Source: Plotosus lineatus (lineage: Eukaryota; Chordata; Actinopteri; Siluriformes; Plotosidae). From it: DNA of 64,000 bases. The translations under genes were made by a program, and so were the position numbers. Under the pieces are notes generated by a model. That model was not told the DNA's origin and ran no database searches. It saw only the letters and a program-made list of their open reading frames with translations. Each line of letters begins with the position of its first letter. Positions within the stretch are counted from its first letter, which is position 1. The stretch covers positions 5,193,501 through 5,257,500 of the forward strand of contig CM045746.1 of the NCBI GenBank assembly GCA_024760905.1, read 5' to 3'. Below are positions 53,540 to 63,949 of this stretch, piece after piece.

Positions 53540-55276
53540 CTAAATGTTGTCTTTATTCAGGAGACACACAGCACCGTGGACAATGAAGGTGACTGGAGGA
53601 GGGAATGAAAAGGACAGGTGTTTTTTAGTCACAAAAGTGCCAATAGTGGGGGAGTTGGGATTTTATTCTCCCGAGATTTTAACCCGGTTTCTGCGCACAC
53701 TGAAGATGTGATGGCGGGCCATATTTTAAGTTACAGCAGAGCTGAGAAAAAAAATCAAGGTTTTGTTTTTAAACGTTTACGCTCCAACCACAGGCACAGA
53801 GAGACTCCTGTTTTTAAGTGCCCTGGATGACGTGATCCAGAGGTGCGGTCGGGATGAGTACCTGATTATCAGGGGGATTTTAACTGTCCCGCAAATCATC
53901 TTTTAGATCCGAACCACCCCGAGCCACACACTGCCTCTCAAAGGACGTTAAGAAAACTGGTCGAGACACACGAACTTTTATATGTCTGGAGAAATTTTTA
54001 ACAGACGACAGTACACCTAGCTCCACTCAAGGGATGGCCTACTGTCCATGGCCAGGCTCGACAGGTTTTATTGTTTTAAACATCATTTTAATGTTAAGAA
54101 CTGCTCAATTTTGCCAGTGGGTTTTTCGGACCATTGTTTGGTCGAGTGCTGTGTTCTAATCAACAACATCAGATGTGGACGTGCATACTGGCACTTCAAC
54201 ACAGCACTCTTATCTGACCACGGTTTTAAGAAAGCTTTTAATGTTTTTTGGGAAAGTTTTAGACAAACAAAGAGTGGTTTTAGTTCTTTGCAGCAGTGGT
54301 GGGACGTTGGGAAGAACAAAATCAAATTTCTGTGCCTGCAGTATACTCGCAATGTCTCCAGGAACTTGGTCAAATTCATAAAGGATTTGGAGAGGGAAAT
54401 GGTAGAGCTGCAAATTCTGGCAGACTCTACAGGAGAAAGAAGACATTTTGAAGTCTTCAAAGCCAAAAAACGCATGTTAGCTGACTTGCTAGGCGTATCC
54501 AACCAGGGTGCTGTGGTACGCAGTAGATTTCAAAATGTCGCTCTGATGGATGCTCCCTCTCACTTTTTCTTTGGGCTGGAAAGGAAAAACGGGCAGAGGA
54601 GGCTGATACACTGTCTGTGTTCTGCAGATGGGCGGCTAATCCAGGACACTGCAGACATACGCGGGTACGCAGCAGGTTTCTATGATGAAGTATATCAGTG
54701 TGAATATTCTGAGAAACCGGACTTGTTGGATTTTTTCCTCACTGGTCTGCCACAGGTGTCAGCAGATGCCAACAGGAGGCTGACATCTCCCCGAACGAAT
54801 TGTTGGTGGTACTGCAGAGCCTCAAACCAGGGAAAGCCCCAGGTATAGACAGCCTGCCAGCAGACGTCTATAAAGCCTTCTTGGTGGAGATCGGTGAGGA
54901 CCTGCTGGCCGTTCTCAGGGACAGTCTGCTGAAAGGGCGGCTGCCTCTGAGTTGCAGGAGAGCGGTCCTCACCCTCCTGCCAAAGAAGGGGAATCTGCAA
55001 TAACTCAAAAACTGGCAACCAGTGTCCCTCCTCTGAACTGATTATAAACTCCTTTCCAAAGTCATAGCGAACAGGTTGAGGAAAGTGATGGAGCAGGTTA
55101 TTCATGTAGACCAGCCCTACTGTGTACCGGGCAGGCTGATAACGGACAATGTCATTTTAATTCGGGACATTTTGGACCTCTCCAATTCATTGGGAATGAA
55201 ACTTGGTCTCATTTTGCTAGACCAAGAAAAGGCATTTGATTGGGCTGAGCACGCATACCTATGGCATACACTAGAG
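53540..55276 (+). pseudogene. Tx1-like endonuclease and RT N-terminal part
   Basis: Endonuclease motifs FIQETHSTVDNEGDWRREW (about 53555), GDFNCPANHLLDPNHPEPH (about 53875) and LPVGFSDHCLVE (about 54112) lie in shifting frames. A 266-codon frame (54048-54848) covers the endonuclease end and linker with DAPSHFFFGLERKNGQRRLI. The RT start follows (54800-55003: SLKPGKAPGIDSLPADVYKA, CRRAVLTLLPKKGNL), then YCVPGRLITDNVILIRDIL and LILLDQEKAFDWAEHAYLWH (to 55270). Stops and shifts occur at about 53605, 53830, 54000, 54800 and 55000. Confidence 0.8.
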
Positions 55277-55618
55277 CAGGGGTCACCAACCTTTTTGAAA
55301 CTGAGAGCTACTTCATGGGTACCAATTAATGCGAAGGGCTACTAGGTCGATACACACCTCTGAAATTACAAATTTGCTCAATTTACATTTAATTAGATTT
55401 AATTAGATGTTATTATTAATAATTAATGATATTCATCTATGTGAAGATATTGACTTGATTTAAAAATATATTCAAAAAAATTATATGCAGCTCAATGGAG
55501 AGTGGCGCTGTCCTAAAAATGGGCCTGTCCTAAAAATAGCAGTGAACAGGTCCGCGGGCAACTTATATTGTCCTTGCGGGCTACCTGGTGCCCACGGGCA
55601 CCACGTTGGTGATCCCTG
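55277..55618. mobile_element. hAT-type MITE, 342 bp, perfect 8-bp target duplication
   Basis: Ends CAGGGGTCACCAAC (55277) and GTTGGTGATCCCTG (55618) pair at 13 of 14 positions. The octamer CACTAGAG flanks both sides (55269-55276 and 55619-55626). It splits the Tx1-like RT between the fingers and the palm. An internal AT-rich part has no coding capacity. Confidence 0.95.
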
Positions 55619-55626
55619 CACTAGAG

Positions 55627-57545
55627 GGTTTTGGGCTCAGCCGTGGTCTCATTGCCTGGATTCGGACCTTGTATGGAGACATTGAGAGTATATTAAAAAT
55701 CAACGGTGGTTTGACCGCTCCTTTTAAAGTGCAAAGGGGTATCACGCAGGGTTGCCCCCTGTCGGGCATGCTGTACTCCTTTGCAATAGAGCCTCTCCTG
55801 CACCAACTCAGAACGGGTCTCTCTGGTTTTAATATCTCGAACTGCGTTTCGACTTTGAAACTGTCCGCATATGCGGACAATCTTATCATTGCTGCCAATG
55901 ACCAGAGAGACGTTAATTTTATTAACCAAAAGTGTTGAATATTTTAGGGTCATTTCATCAGCCAAGGTAAACTGGGGAAAAAGTGAAGCTCTGTGCGTGG
56001 GGGACGAGCTGCGAGGTCTCGTCCTGCCGGGCGGTCTCACCTGGAAAAGGGGTGGGATCAAGTACCTGGGAATCTATCTTGGCGATGGAAATAATGTAAA
56101 TAAAAATTGGGAAAACGTTTTAGAGAAAGTGCAAGGGAGGCTCAAAAAGTGGAAATGGATTTTACCGAAAATATCTTTTAAAGGTCGTGTTTTAATTATT
56201 AATAATCTGGTGGCTTTCATGCTGTGGCACCATCTCTCCTGCGTGGACCCCCCTTCGACCATTCTCACGAAAGTCCAGGCTGAGATCGTCAATTGTTTCT
56301 GGGACAAGCTGCACTGGGTCCCGCAGAGTGTCCTCTTCCTCCCCAAAGAGGAAGGGGGACATGGTCTTATTCAGCTGGCCAGCAGAGGAGCAACTTTCAG
56401 ACTCCAGTTCATCCAGAGACTGCTGACCGGACCGAGAGACTTGGTGTGGAGGCCCACAGCGCGAGCAGTTCTGGCCTCGTGCTGGGAGCCGGGGTTGCAG
56501 GAGTTTCTCTTTTTAATGGATTTAAGCAAACACGACCTAAAAGTATTTCCAGAGTTTTATCAAAGTATTTTTAAAATCTGGGGACTTTTTAAAAAGAACA
56601 GAACACAGGCACACGGCTCACGCTCTGGACTTTAAAGGAGCCTGTGGTCTGTGGAACTCATTTTAACGTACGGCAGTCTGCGGGGCTGTAGAAGTTTGCA
56701 GCGCAGAGAAGTTTGCAGCGGCACGTCACCACACTGGGTCACGTATTTGGCCTGTGACATCCACAGCTAGAGGACGCCGCTGCTCTCTCTGCCGCTGTTG
56801 GGGTGTCTTCGGTGAGACGACTGGAAAGCATGCTGAGGCTCTGGAAGGACCAGCTCTCCCCAGACAAACACTCCAGCATCGTCTCCGGAACCGACAGCGT
56901 TTTACCCCACGGAGACACAGACCCCTTTCCCGTCTACAGCCTCGCCCGGATTTTAAGGACTGCTCTGGTTGGTTTTTAGAACATGGTGTGTCAGGGCCTA
57001 TAAAATTGTGTAACACCTCAGGTAAAACAATGTACATACTGATGGTAAAAGTACTAAATAAGTGGAACCCTCATGGAGAGCGCGGTACAAACCACCATTG
57101 ACAAAAACGGGTTGGTGACTGACAGTGGAGAATTTTACATGGTGCTGTTGCAGTTAATGGTTTTGTGAACATTTTAAATCCGAGTGTTGATGCAAGGTGT
57201 CCGTTCTGTTCCCTCAGAGAGACGGTGTTTCATTGTTTCCTGGACTGCAGCAGGCTGCAGTCCCTGTTTATGTGGTTATCAAGGCTGTTCTGTACTTTTG
57301 GCATGGTTTTTACGTAACACATTTTTATTCTGGGTTTTAGATACCAACAAAAGAAGGCCAAGTTTCAACTTCTGAACTTCCTCCTGGGCCAATCAAAAAT
57401 GGCCGTCTACCTGAGCAGGAGGAGAAAATAGAGGGTTCACTGGACTGTGATATTAAAACAATTTTGATCAAAATGATAAAGAGCAGGTGGAAGATTGATT
57501 TCAATTATTATAGTTTGATGAAAGATTTGGAGTCCTTTGAGAAAG
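55627..57545 (+). pseudogene. Tx1-like RT palm and C-terminal domain
   Basis: GLSRGLIAWIRTLYGDIESI, TAPFKVQRGITQGCPLSGML, then the catalytic box at about 55862 reading SAYADNLII, so the second Asp is Asn. After a shift near 55930: SAKVNWGKSEALCVGDELRG, GIKYLGIYLGDGNN, LKKWKWILPKISFKGRVLII and LHWVPQSVLFLPKEEGGHGL. The last part (57190-57545) has a Cys/His cluster (CPFCSLRETVFHCFLDCSRL) and SKMAVYLSRRR. The changed catalytic residue and several shifts show an inactive copy. Confidence 0.82.
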
Positions 57546-58683
57546 TCTTCTTATTATTTTCCTTTCGGCTGCTCCCTTCAGGGTCGCCACAGCAAATTAT
57601 CCACCTCCATCTCACCCTGTCCTCTGCATCTTCCTTTTTGACTCCAACGACCTTCATGTCTTCCTTCACCACATCCATAAATCTCTTCTTTGGTCTTCCT
57701 CTTGGCCTTTTACCTGGTAGTTCCAACCTCAGCATCCTCCTGCCAATATACTCACTATCTCTCCTCTGTACATGTCCAAACCATCTCAATCTAGCCTCTC
57801 TGACTTTGTCTCCAAAACATCTTACATGGGCTGTCCCTCTGATATACTCATTTCTGATGCTATCCATCCTCGTTACTCCCAGAGAGAACCTCAACATTTT
57901 CATTTCCGCTACCTCCAGATCTGCCTCCTGTCTTTTCCCCAGGACTACTGTTTCTAAACCATACAAAATCGTTGGCCTCATCACCATCTTGTACACTTTT
58001 CCTTTCATTCTTGCCGATACTCTCCTATCGCACATCACACCGGGCACTTTTCTCCAACCATTCCAGCCTGCCTGCACATGCTTCTTCGCCTCTTTTCCAC
58101 ACTCTCCATTGCTCTGGATTTTTGAGCCCAAGTACTTAAAATCCTCCACCTTCATTATCCCTGTTTCGTGTAACATCACCATTCCTCCTGGGTCCTTCTC
58201 ATTCACACACATGCATTCTGATTTTCGGAGGCTAACCTTCATTCCCCTCCTTTCCAGGGCATACCTCCACCTCTCTAGATTTTCCTGCACTTGTTCTCTG
58301 CTCTCACTACAGATCACAATGTCATCTGCAAACATCATAGTCCAAGGAGATTGTCTCACCTCATCTGTCAACCTGTCCATCACCATAGCAAACAAGAAGG
58401 GACTCAGAGCTGACCCTTGATGCAGTCCCACCCCCACCTTGAATTCATCGGTCACCCCGACAGCACACCTCACCACTGTCTTACATCTCTCATACATGTC
58501 CTGCACCACTCTAACATACTTCTCTGCCACTCCAGACTTCCTCATGCAATACCACAGTTCTTCTCTTGGCACCCTGTCATATGCTTTTTCCAGCTCCACA
58601 AAGGCACAATGCAGTTCCCTCTGACCTTCTCTGTACTTCTCTATTAACATCCTCAAAGCAAACATTGCATCTGTGGTGCTCTA
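57545..58683 (-). mobile_element. RTE-like LINE, 5'-truncated, in the Tx1-like LINE
   Basis: A minus-strand 3' half: the 3' end (complement of TTCAGGGTCGCCACAGCAAA side, 57588) and an uninterrupted frame of about 385 codons (58665-57508) from MFALRMLIEKYREG through CAFVELEKAYDRVPREEL, an intact MMFADDIVIC, and the C-terminal WFGHVQRRDSEYIGRRML. The flank word AAAGT occurs on both sides (57543 and 58684), and Tx1 coding resumes after it. A 3-bp deletion gives VRQSPW where other copies read VRQ-E/D-SPW. Confidence 0.9.
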
Positions 58684-58912
58684 AAGTGTGGTGTGTAAAT
58701 GATGGTTTGTGTTCTGTGAAGGCTGAGAAGTGGCTATTTTCAACAATGTTGGGTTAAAGGAACTGACTCTGATTATGGAAAAACTTTTTCTGTTGAGATC
58801 GAGGTGGGTTAAATATGTTGGGGTGGTTTTTGTTGTTTGTTTATTTATTCATTTATTTATTTATTTTACTTTTTATTTTTCCATTTATTTATTTTTGTGT
58901 AATGGCTTTATT

Positions 58913-59103
58913 TTCGACATTATTTAATTCATTATTTAAATAATATTATATTTATAATAATAGACATTATTTAAATAATAAAATCAAGGGTCAGCTCTGA
59001 GTCCCTTCTTGTTTGCTATGGTGATGGACAGGTTGACAGATGAGGTGAGACAATCTCCTTGGACTATGATGTTTGCAGATGACATTATTCGACATTATTT
59101 AAT
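58913..59103. repeat. 104-bp inverted templated insertion
   Basis: 58983-59086 is the exact reverse complement (104 of 104 bases) of 58318-58421 in the neighbouring LINE, including that copy's private 3-bp deletion. TTCGACATTATTTAAT flanks the inserted interval at 58913-58928 and 59088-59103. A further GACATTATTTAA word lies inside at 58963. See findings. Confidence 0.9.
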
Positions 59104-59174
59104 GTACATTTTCTGTTTATGCTTTACTAACTAGTGTCTGTTTGTGTGTGTAAAATAAAGTATCTTAATTTTTC

Positions 59175-59460
59175 CATCTGTCGCTCTCTCGTGCGCGCAC
59201 TGTGGGCCACGCCCACAAGACGTGAATTCCCTGCTTGACAAACTCGACTTTAATTTGATTCCTCGAGGGACCGGGATGCCAGATAAGCTCAAATGCACCC
59301 ACACTATTAAACATTTACTGAATTAAAACAACTTAAAAAAACTAAAGCGTTAATCCTTCTCTCTCGCTGTCCCGCAAGACATGAATTCAAAGGGTGTTCC
59401 CTGCTTGACAAACTCAACTTTAATTTGATTCTTTGAGGGATCAGAATTCACGTCTTGTGG
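59175..59460. repeat. Repeat unit R, right side, two partial units
   Basis: CACTGTGGGCCACGCCCACA, AATTCCCTGCTTGACAAACT, GAGGGACCGGGATGCCAGAT, CATTTACTGAATTAAAACAA and ACTAAAGCGTTAATCCTTCT match unit R at 48880-49157. A second unit starts near 59380 and ends in GGGATCAGAATTCACGTC, with an inverted piece (GTCTTGTGGGCGTGGCCCGG) at 59452. Confidence 0.75.
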
Positions 59461-59644
59461 GCGTGGCCCGGCTTCCTTCTGTCTCTATCTGGGAGGCCAG
59501 CGGGGTCGGATGTTGAGAGACAGCCACTGAGAGAACAACTTGCGCTTCTTGTGAAATTTTGATTGGTATTTGAATTTCTTTTCGTAAGAGGGGGTTGTTT
59601 TTATTTATATATATATAAAATGTGTATATGTGTGTGTGTATATA

Positions 59645-60594
59645 TTTCTTTTGCCCCCCCCCCCCACATTCTCGAGAGTCGTCACAGCAAATCATCTGAT
59701 TCGTACATTTGATTTAGCCATAGGTTTTTACGTCGGATGCCCTTCCTGTAAGTACTTAAAATCCTCCACCTTCCTTATCTCTGCTCCCTGTAACCTCAGC
59801 ATTTCTGTTGGGTCCTTGGCATTCATGCACATGTATTCTGTCTTTCTGAGACTAACCTTCATTCCCCTCCTTTCCAGGGCATACCTCCACCTCTCTAGAT
59901 TTTCCTGCACTTGTTCTCTGCTCTCACTACAGATCACAATATCATCTGCAAACATCATAGTCCTTGGGGAATCTTGTCTAACCTCGTCTGTCAACCTGTC
60001 CATCACCATAGCAAACAAGAAGGGGCTCCTTCCCTTCTAGCTCACATCCTGCCTGTGGGGCATAAACACGAACAACATTAAACATCACGCCTTCAATTTC
60101 CAACTTGAGACTCATTACTCTGCCTGACACTCTTTTCACTTCTAGAACATTCTCCTTCACGATGACTCCTACTCCATTTCTCTTTCCATCCACACCATGA
60201 AAAAACAGCTTAAACCCTGCTCCTAAGTTTTTAGCCTTGCTATCTTTCCACCTGGTCTCCTGAACAAACAGTATTCCACCTTCCTCCTCTGCATACTCTC
60301 AGTCCTAGACTCATGCTTTTTCTCTTCTCTCTCTCTGCCTACGGACACGCCTCCCGCCTCTCTTTCTTCGACCGCTCCTTCTTCAGCCATCAGTAATCCA
60401 ATTTCCACCAGCACCCTGTTAGTTAACAGCACTGATGGCGGTCATTGTTAACCCGGGCCTCGACCGATCCGGTATGAAATTTGTCTTACGGTTCACATTT
60501 TGTATTTTGGCAAAAGTTTTACACCGGATGCCCTTCCTGTCGCAACCCTCTGCATTTATCCGGGCTTGGGACCGGCGTGAGGGCGGATACTTTT

Positions 60595-60600
<6 letters not shown>
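59645..60600 (-). mobile_element. LINE/SINE chimera: RTE 5' parts on a SINE-A tail
   Basis: On the minus strand, from 60600 down: the LINE 5' end and UTR (complement of CCGGGCTTGGGACCGGCGTG, 60563), an Arg-rich region, endonuclease pieces (GVMFNVVRVYAPQAGCELEG), a jump near 60027 into RT (FAMVMDRLTDEVRQD, MMFADDIVIC, KVEDFKYL, to 59755), then a jump near 59752 into SINE-A sequence (complement of GTCGGATGCCCTTCCTG and CAAATCATCTGATTCG), ending near 59685. The LINE's own C-terminal and 3' end are absent. Confidence 0.82.

Positions 60601-60671
<71 letters not shown>
60601..60671. repeat. (TA)n microsatellite
   Basis: About 33 TA units after GTGTGTG, between the LINE chimera and a SINE-A. Confidence 0.95.
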
Positions 60672-60674
<3 letters not shown>

Positions 60675-60675
60675 G

Positions 60676-60927
60676 TGCATCTAACTGGGTTATCAAAGGC
60701 AGGCCATGTCTCTCACTGTCTATGGTGAGAGGAATGTTAAAGGACCATTGCTGGCTTTCGTAAAGAGTAGGCTGCAAAGCTGTCAGCGTGTTTCTGTCCC
60801 TTGCTAAAAGGGTTGTGACAGGAAGGGCATCCGACGTAAAAACCTATGCTAAATCAAATGTGCGAATCAGATGATTCACTGTGGCGACTCCCGAGAAAAG
60901 GGAAAAAGCCAAAAGGAAGAAAGGAAA
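60676..60927 (+). repeat. SINE-A, 5'-truncated, RTE-type tail
   Basis: It starts in the body (GTGCATCTAACTGGGTTATC), then GACAGGAAGGGCATCCGACG, and ends in GGCGACTCCCGAGAAAAGGG with AAAGGAAGAAAGG. No tRNA-like head. Confidence 0.88.
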
Positions 60928-60933
60928 TATATG

Positions 60934-61345
60934 CAGTCGGCCATTGACTATTCGCGGTGTTACACCCACGGTTTGAGTATTCGCTGTCTGCGGAGCAACC
61001 GGCATGTGATTCAAATTCAATCAATGGCTGTCCTCCTTTCATCTGATTGGTTGAGCTGATGTCCCGCCCCTTTTTCCTCATTCGCACACAAATTGTCAAT
61101 GAGCCTCTTTTTTTGTGTGTGTTTTAATTACCAGTTAAGCTCTATGATACCGCTCAAACACCTAAGCGATAGAAAACGCTGGCTGTCTCTTCTGAAGAAA
61201 TGAGACTTTCTCCTGAGAAACGACGGTTTTCTCTGAACTGTTGAATTAAAATGTTTTTTATTATTATTCCAGTACAGTATCTAAGTTCATGTTTATGTGT
61301 GAGATTTTATGTTCTGTAGCATGTTTAACAAACAATACCAAAAGG
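60934..61345 (+). mobile_element. Pogo-like MITE, family P2, second copy
   Basis: CAGTCGGCCATTGACTATTC start, with the shared CATGTGATTCAAATTCAATC, TGATTGGTTGAG, GTGTTTTAATTACCAGTTAA and CAGTACAGTATCTAAGTTCA. It shows what the 30777 copy looks like without the SINE and GT expansion. No intact second TIR was recognised. Confidence 0.65.
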
Positions 61346-61402
61346 ATAAACTTTATTACAGTACTCCTCATGTCCTTTTACATTCAACTTGGAGTGACAT
61401 CT

Positions 61403-61413
61403 CCAAGATGGCG
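61403..61413 (+). promoter_or_regulatory. YY1-like motif in the LINE 5' UTR
   Basis: CCAAGATGGCG matches the core of YY1 sites (AAGATGGC), which in mammalian L1 help place the transcription start. Here it sits at the presumed LINE 5' end. Function is inference. Confidence 0.45.
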
Positions 61414-61585
61414 CTGCCCAGAGGGCGATGTCGCTGAGTTCTCAGAGTCAAATTGTTTCTTTGTTTTATTTGTTGTTTTGTTTGTTCATGTTTTGCACTA
61501 TACTTGTCTCCAACCAGTTGACTCTACTACAGCTATAAGATCGGAGTATCTTCGGGCGTGTGTAACCTAAGCATGCTCAACTGTG

Positions 61586-61965
61586 CTTCTTGTTAGCCGG
61601 GGTGAGGCTAGCACTGAGCTAATATGCTATGGTAGCTTAATGATAGCTGCACCCAAGTTAACAAGAAGCCCAGGTGGAAAGGGACCACGCGACGACTTCG
61701 GTGCTTGGGATTGCAGGGGATGAAGGCCGTGTAGCCAGCTGGTGCAATTGCCTGGTTGGGGGTCTTCTCCTCGAGCCATGTTTCACAGAAACACAGCGCA
61801 GAGATCTGCATTCATGCAATCTGAGCATGAAGCTCGTCCATCTTGTTTCGCAGGGACTGAACATTTTCAAGCAGTATGACCGGAAGTGCTAACCAAGCAA
61901 GGGAGACTCTTAGAACTCTGCCTGAGCTTCTTGTTAGCCGGGGTGTGGCTAGCATTGAGCTAAAA
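61586..61965 (-). pseudogene. Inverted endonuclease fragment of the L2-like LINE
   Basis: On the minus strand it reads MQISALCFCETWLEEKTPNQ then APAGYTAFIPCN, the start of an apurinic-type endonuclease (Glu in CETW). It lies opposite to the RT, between direct repeats CTTCTTGTTAGCCGGGGTG at 61586 and 61928, each followed by a GGCTAGCA-TGAGCTAA word. The remaining endonuclease is absent. Confidence 0.75.
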
Positions 61966-62052
61966 CCATGTCTGGATTTGGGCAGAGTGTCAGAGGAACA
62001 GCTGATGGTGACCAGCGCTGGGCGGATGAATTAAACTGTTATTTCAACAGGT

Positions 62053-63615
62053 TTGATTCTCCCCCTCCCCCTCTCCCCCCTGCCCCCCCCCCTTCACACG
62101 TCTCCAGACCAGCAGACCCTCCTCCCCCTCCCCAGGCCAACTTCACTTGACTGCTACAGCCACATCCCCCTCCCTCTGCAGCCCACCCCGGCCCCCCTCT
62201 CCCTCACGTCAGACCAGGTGAGGAGACAGCTGAGGCAACTAAATCAGAGGAAATCTGAAGGACCAGATGGCATTAGTCCCTGGATGCTGAGGACCTACGT
62301 GAAACAGCTCTGTGAGGTCCTATGCCACCTGTACAACCTGAGCCTCAGCCTGGAGAAGGTTCCCGTCCTGTGGAAGGCCTCCTGTGTGGTTCCGGTTCCC
62401 AAAACAGCTCAAGCGAAGGAACCGGCCCACTACAGACCTGTCGCCCTGACCTCCCACCTCATGAAGACCATGGAAAGGCTCCTCCTCAAACACCTCTGCT
62501 CTATGGTGAGCCCCACCCTAGACCAGCTGCAGTTTGCCGACAGGCCCAACATCACGGTAGAAGACGCCGTCATCTACCTTCTGTAGCGGGCGCTCACCCA
62601 CCTGGAGATTGCTGGCAGCGCTGTGAGGTTCATGTTCTTTGACTTCTCCAGCGCCTTCAACACTATCAGGCCAGTGCTTCTGCGGGGGAAGCTGGAGGGC
62701 GTGATAATGGACAGACATCTTGCTGCCTGGATTATCGACAACCTCAAGGACCGTCCACAGTACATGCGGCTGCGCGGCTGTAAGTCAAAGGTGGCAGTCT
62801 GCAGCACAGGGGCACCACAGGGCACCGTCCTCTCACCCTTCCTTTTCAACATTTACACCTCGGACTTCACCTACAGCACAGACAGCTGCCACCTCCAGAA
62901 GTTCTCGGATGACTCTGCCATCGTGGGCCGTGTGTCAGAGGGGAACGAGCAGGAGTACCAGTTGGTCATCGTTGACTTCGTGGACTGGTGTGAGCGCAAC
63001 CACCTGTGCTTGAACACTAGGAAGACGAAGGAGATGGTGGTCAACTTCAGGAGAAGCACTCTAACACACACACACACACACACGCACACTCACTCACTGG
63101 TGAACATCCAGGGACAGGACATTGAGACAGTGGACAGTTTCAAATACCTGGGCGTTCACCTTAACAATAAACTGGACTGGTCCCACAACACCAACGCCCT
63201 GTACAAGAAGAGCCAGAGTCGCCTCCACCTTCTGAGGAGACTCAGGTCCTTCGGAGTATGCCGACCTCTGCTCAGGACATTTTATGACTCTGTGGTAGCC
63301 TCTGCAATCCTCTACGCTGCCATCTGCTGGGCCCCGGGCAGCACTGAGTGGGACAGAAAGAGACTGAACAAGCTGGTCAGGAGGGCCAGCACTGTCCTAG
63401 GCTGCCCACTGGACTCTGTGGGGGAGGTGGGCAAGAGGAGGATGGTAGCAAAGCTCACATCCTTCATGGTCAACAGCTCTGACCCACTGCACCAGACTGT
63501 AGAGGAGCCGAGTAGCTCCTTCAGTGGACAACTGAGACATCCTCAGTGCAGGAAGGAGCGCTACCGCAGGTCCTTTATTCCCACCGCTGTCAGACTGTAC
63601 AATGCCACTTTGTAA
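62053..63615 (+). pseudogene. L2-like reverse transcriptase, one amber stop
   Basis: A single frame from 62053 to 63615 with one stop (TAG 62584-62586, after DAVIYLL). Motifs: LTSDQVRRQLRQLNQRKSEG, GPDGISPWMLRTYVKQL, HYRPVALTSHLMKTMERLL, FFDFSSAFNTIRP, TGAPQGTVLSPFLFNIYTSD, the catalytic FSDD (about 62905), FKYLGVHLNNKLDW, and ILYAAICWAPGS, ending YRRSFIPTAVRLYNATL. A CA repeat (about 63064-63085) is in frame and codes for a Thr-His run. Catalytic residues are retained, so this copy looks young apart from the stop and the inversion. Confidence 0.88.
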
Positions 63616-63948
63616 CTGTCTGTGAAAAAAAACGGTTATGTGCTGCACTTCAATCAACCACATCTACCCCACTGACTGTGAACCATATCAACCCATCTAC
63701 TCTGCCCTCAGATACATATACACTTGAATATAGGCTAGTCTACAAAGCTGATCTTTTCTTTTTCTTTTTTTATTGTATATTACTTTGTACTATTTATGTA
63801 TCTATTTATTTATTTACTTATATAATATATTTGTATGTGTGTATGTATGTATATGTATTATTGTATATGTCTCTATTTTGCACCCTCTACTGATGGTACC
63901 TCAAGAGTCTGTAACAGGGAATTTCTCCATTGTGAGATTAATAAAGCT

Positions 63949-63949
63949 G

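Larger units (their letters stand above)
53241..59172 (+). mobile_element. Tx1-like LINE (L1 superfamily), multiply interrupted
   Basis: It starts directly after the previous LINE tail. Content: 5' region (53241-53540), endonuclease, linker, RT, a long C-terminal domain to about 57545, an RTE LINE insertion (57545-58683), then the 3' UTR with a TATTTATTTATT-rich stretch and AATAAA (about 59153). Clade assignment follows motifs such as FSDHCLVECCVLINNIRCGR, KAPGIDSLPADVYKAF and LHWVPQSVLFLPKEEGGHGL, typical of fish Tx1-group proteins. Some Tx1-group LINEs insert at specific sites; here unit R lies at the outer 3' side. Confidence 0.82.
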
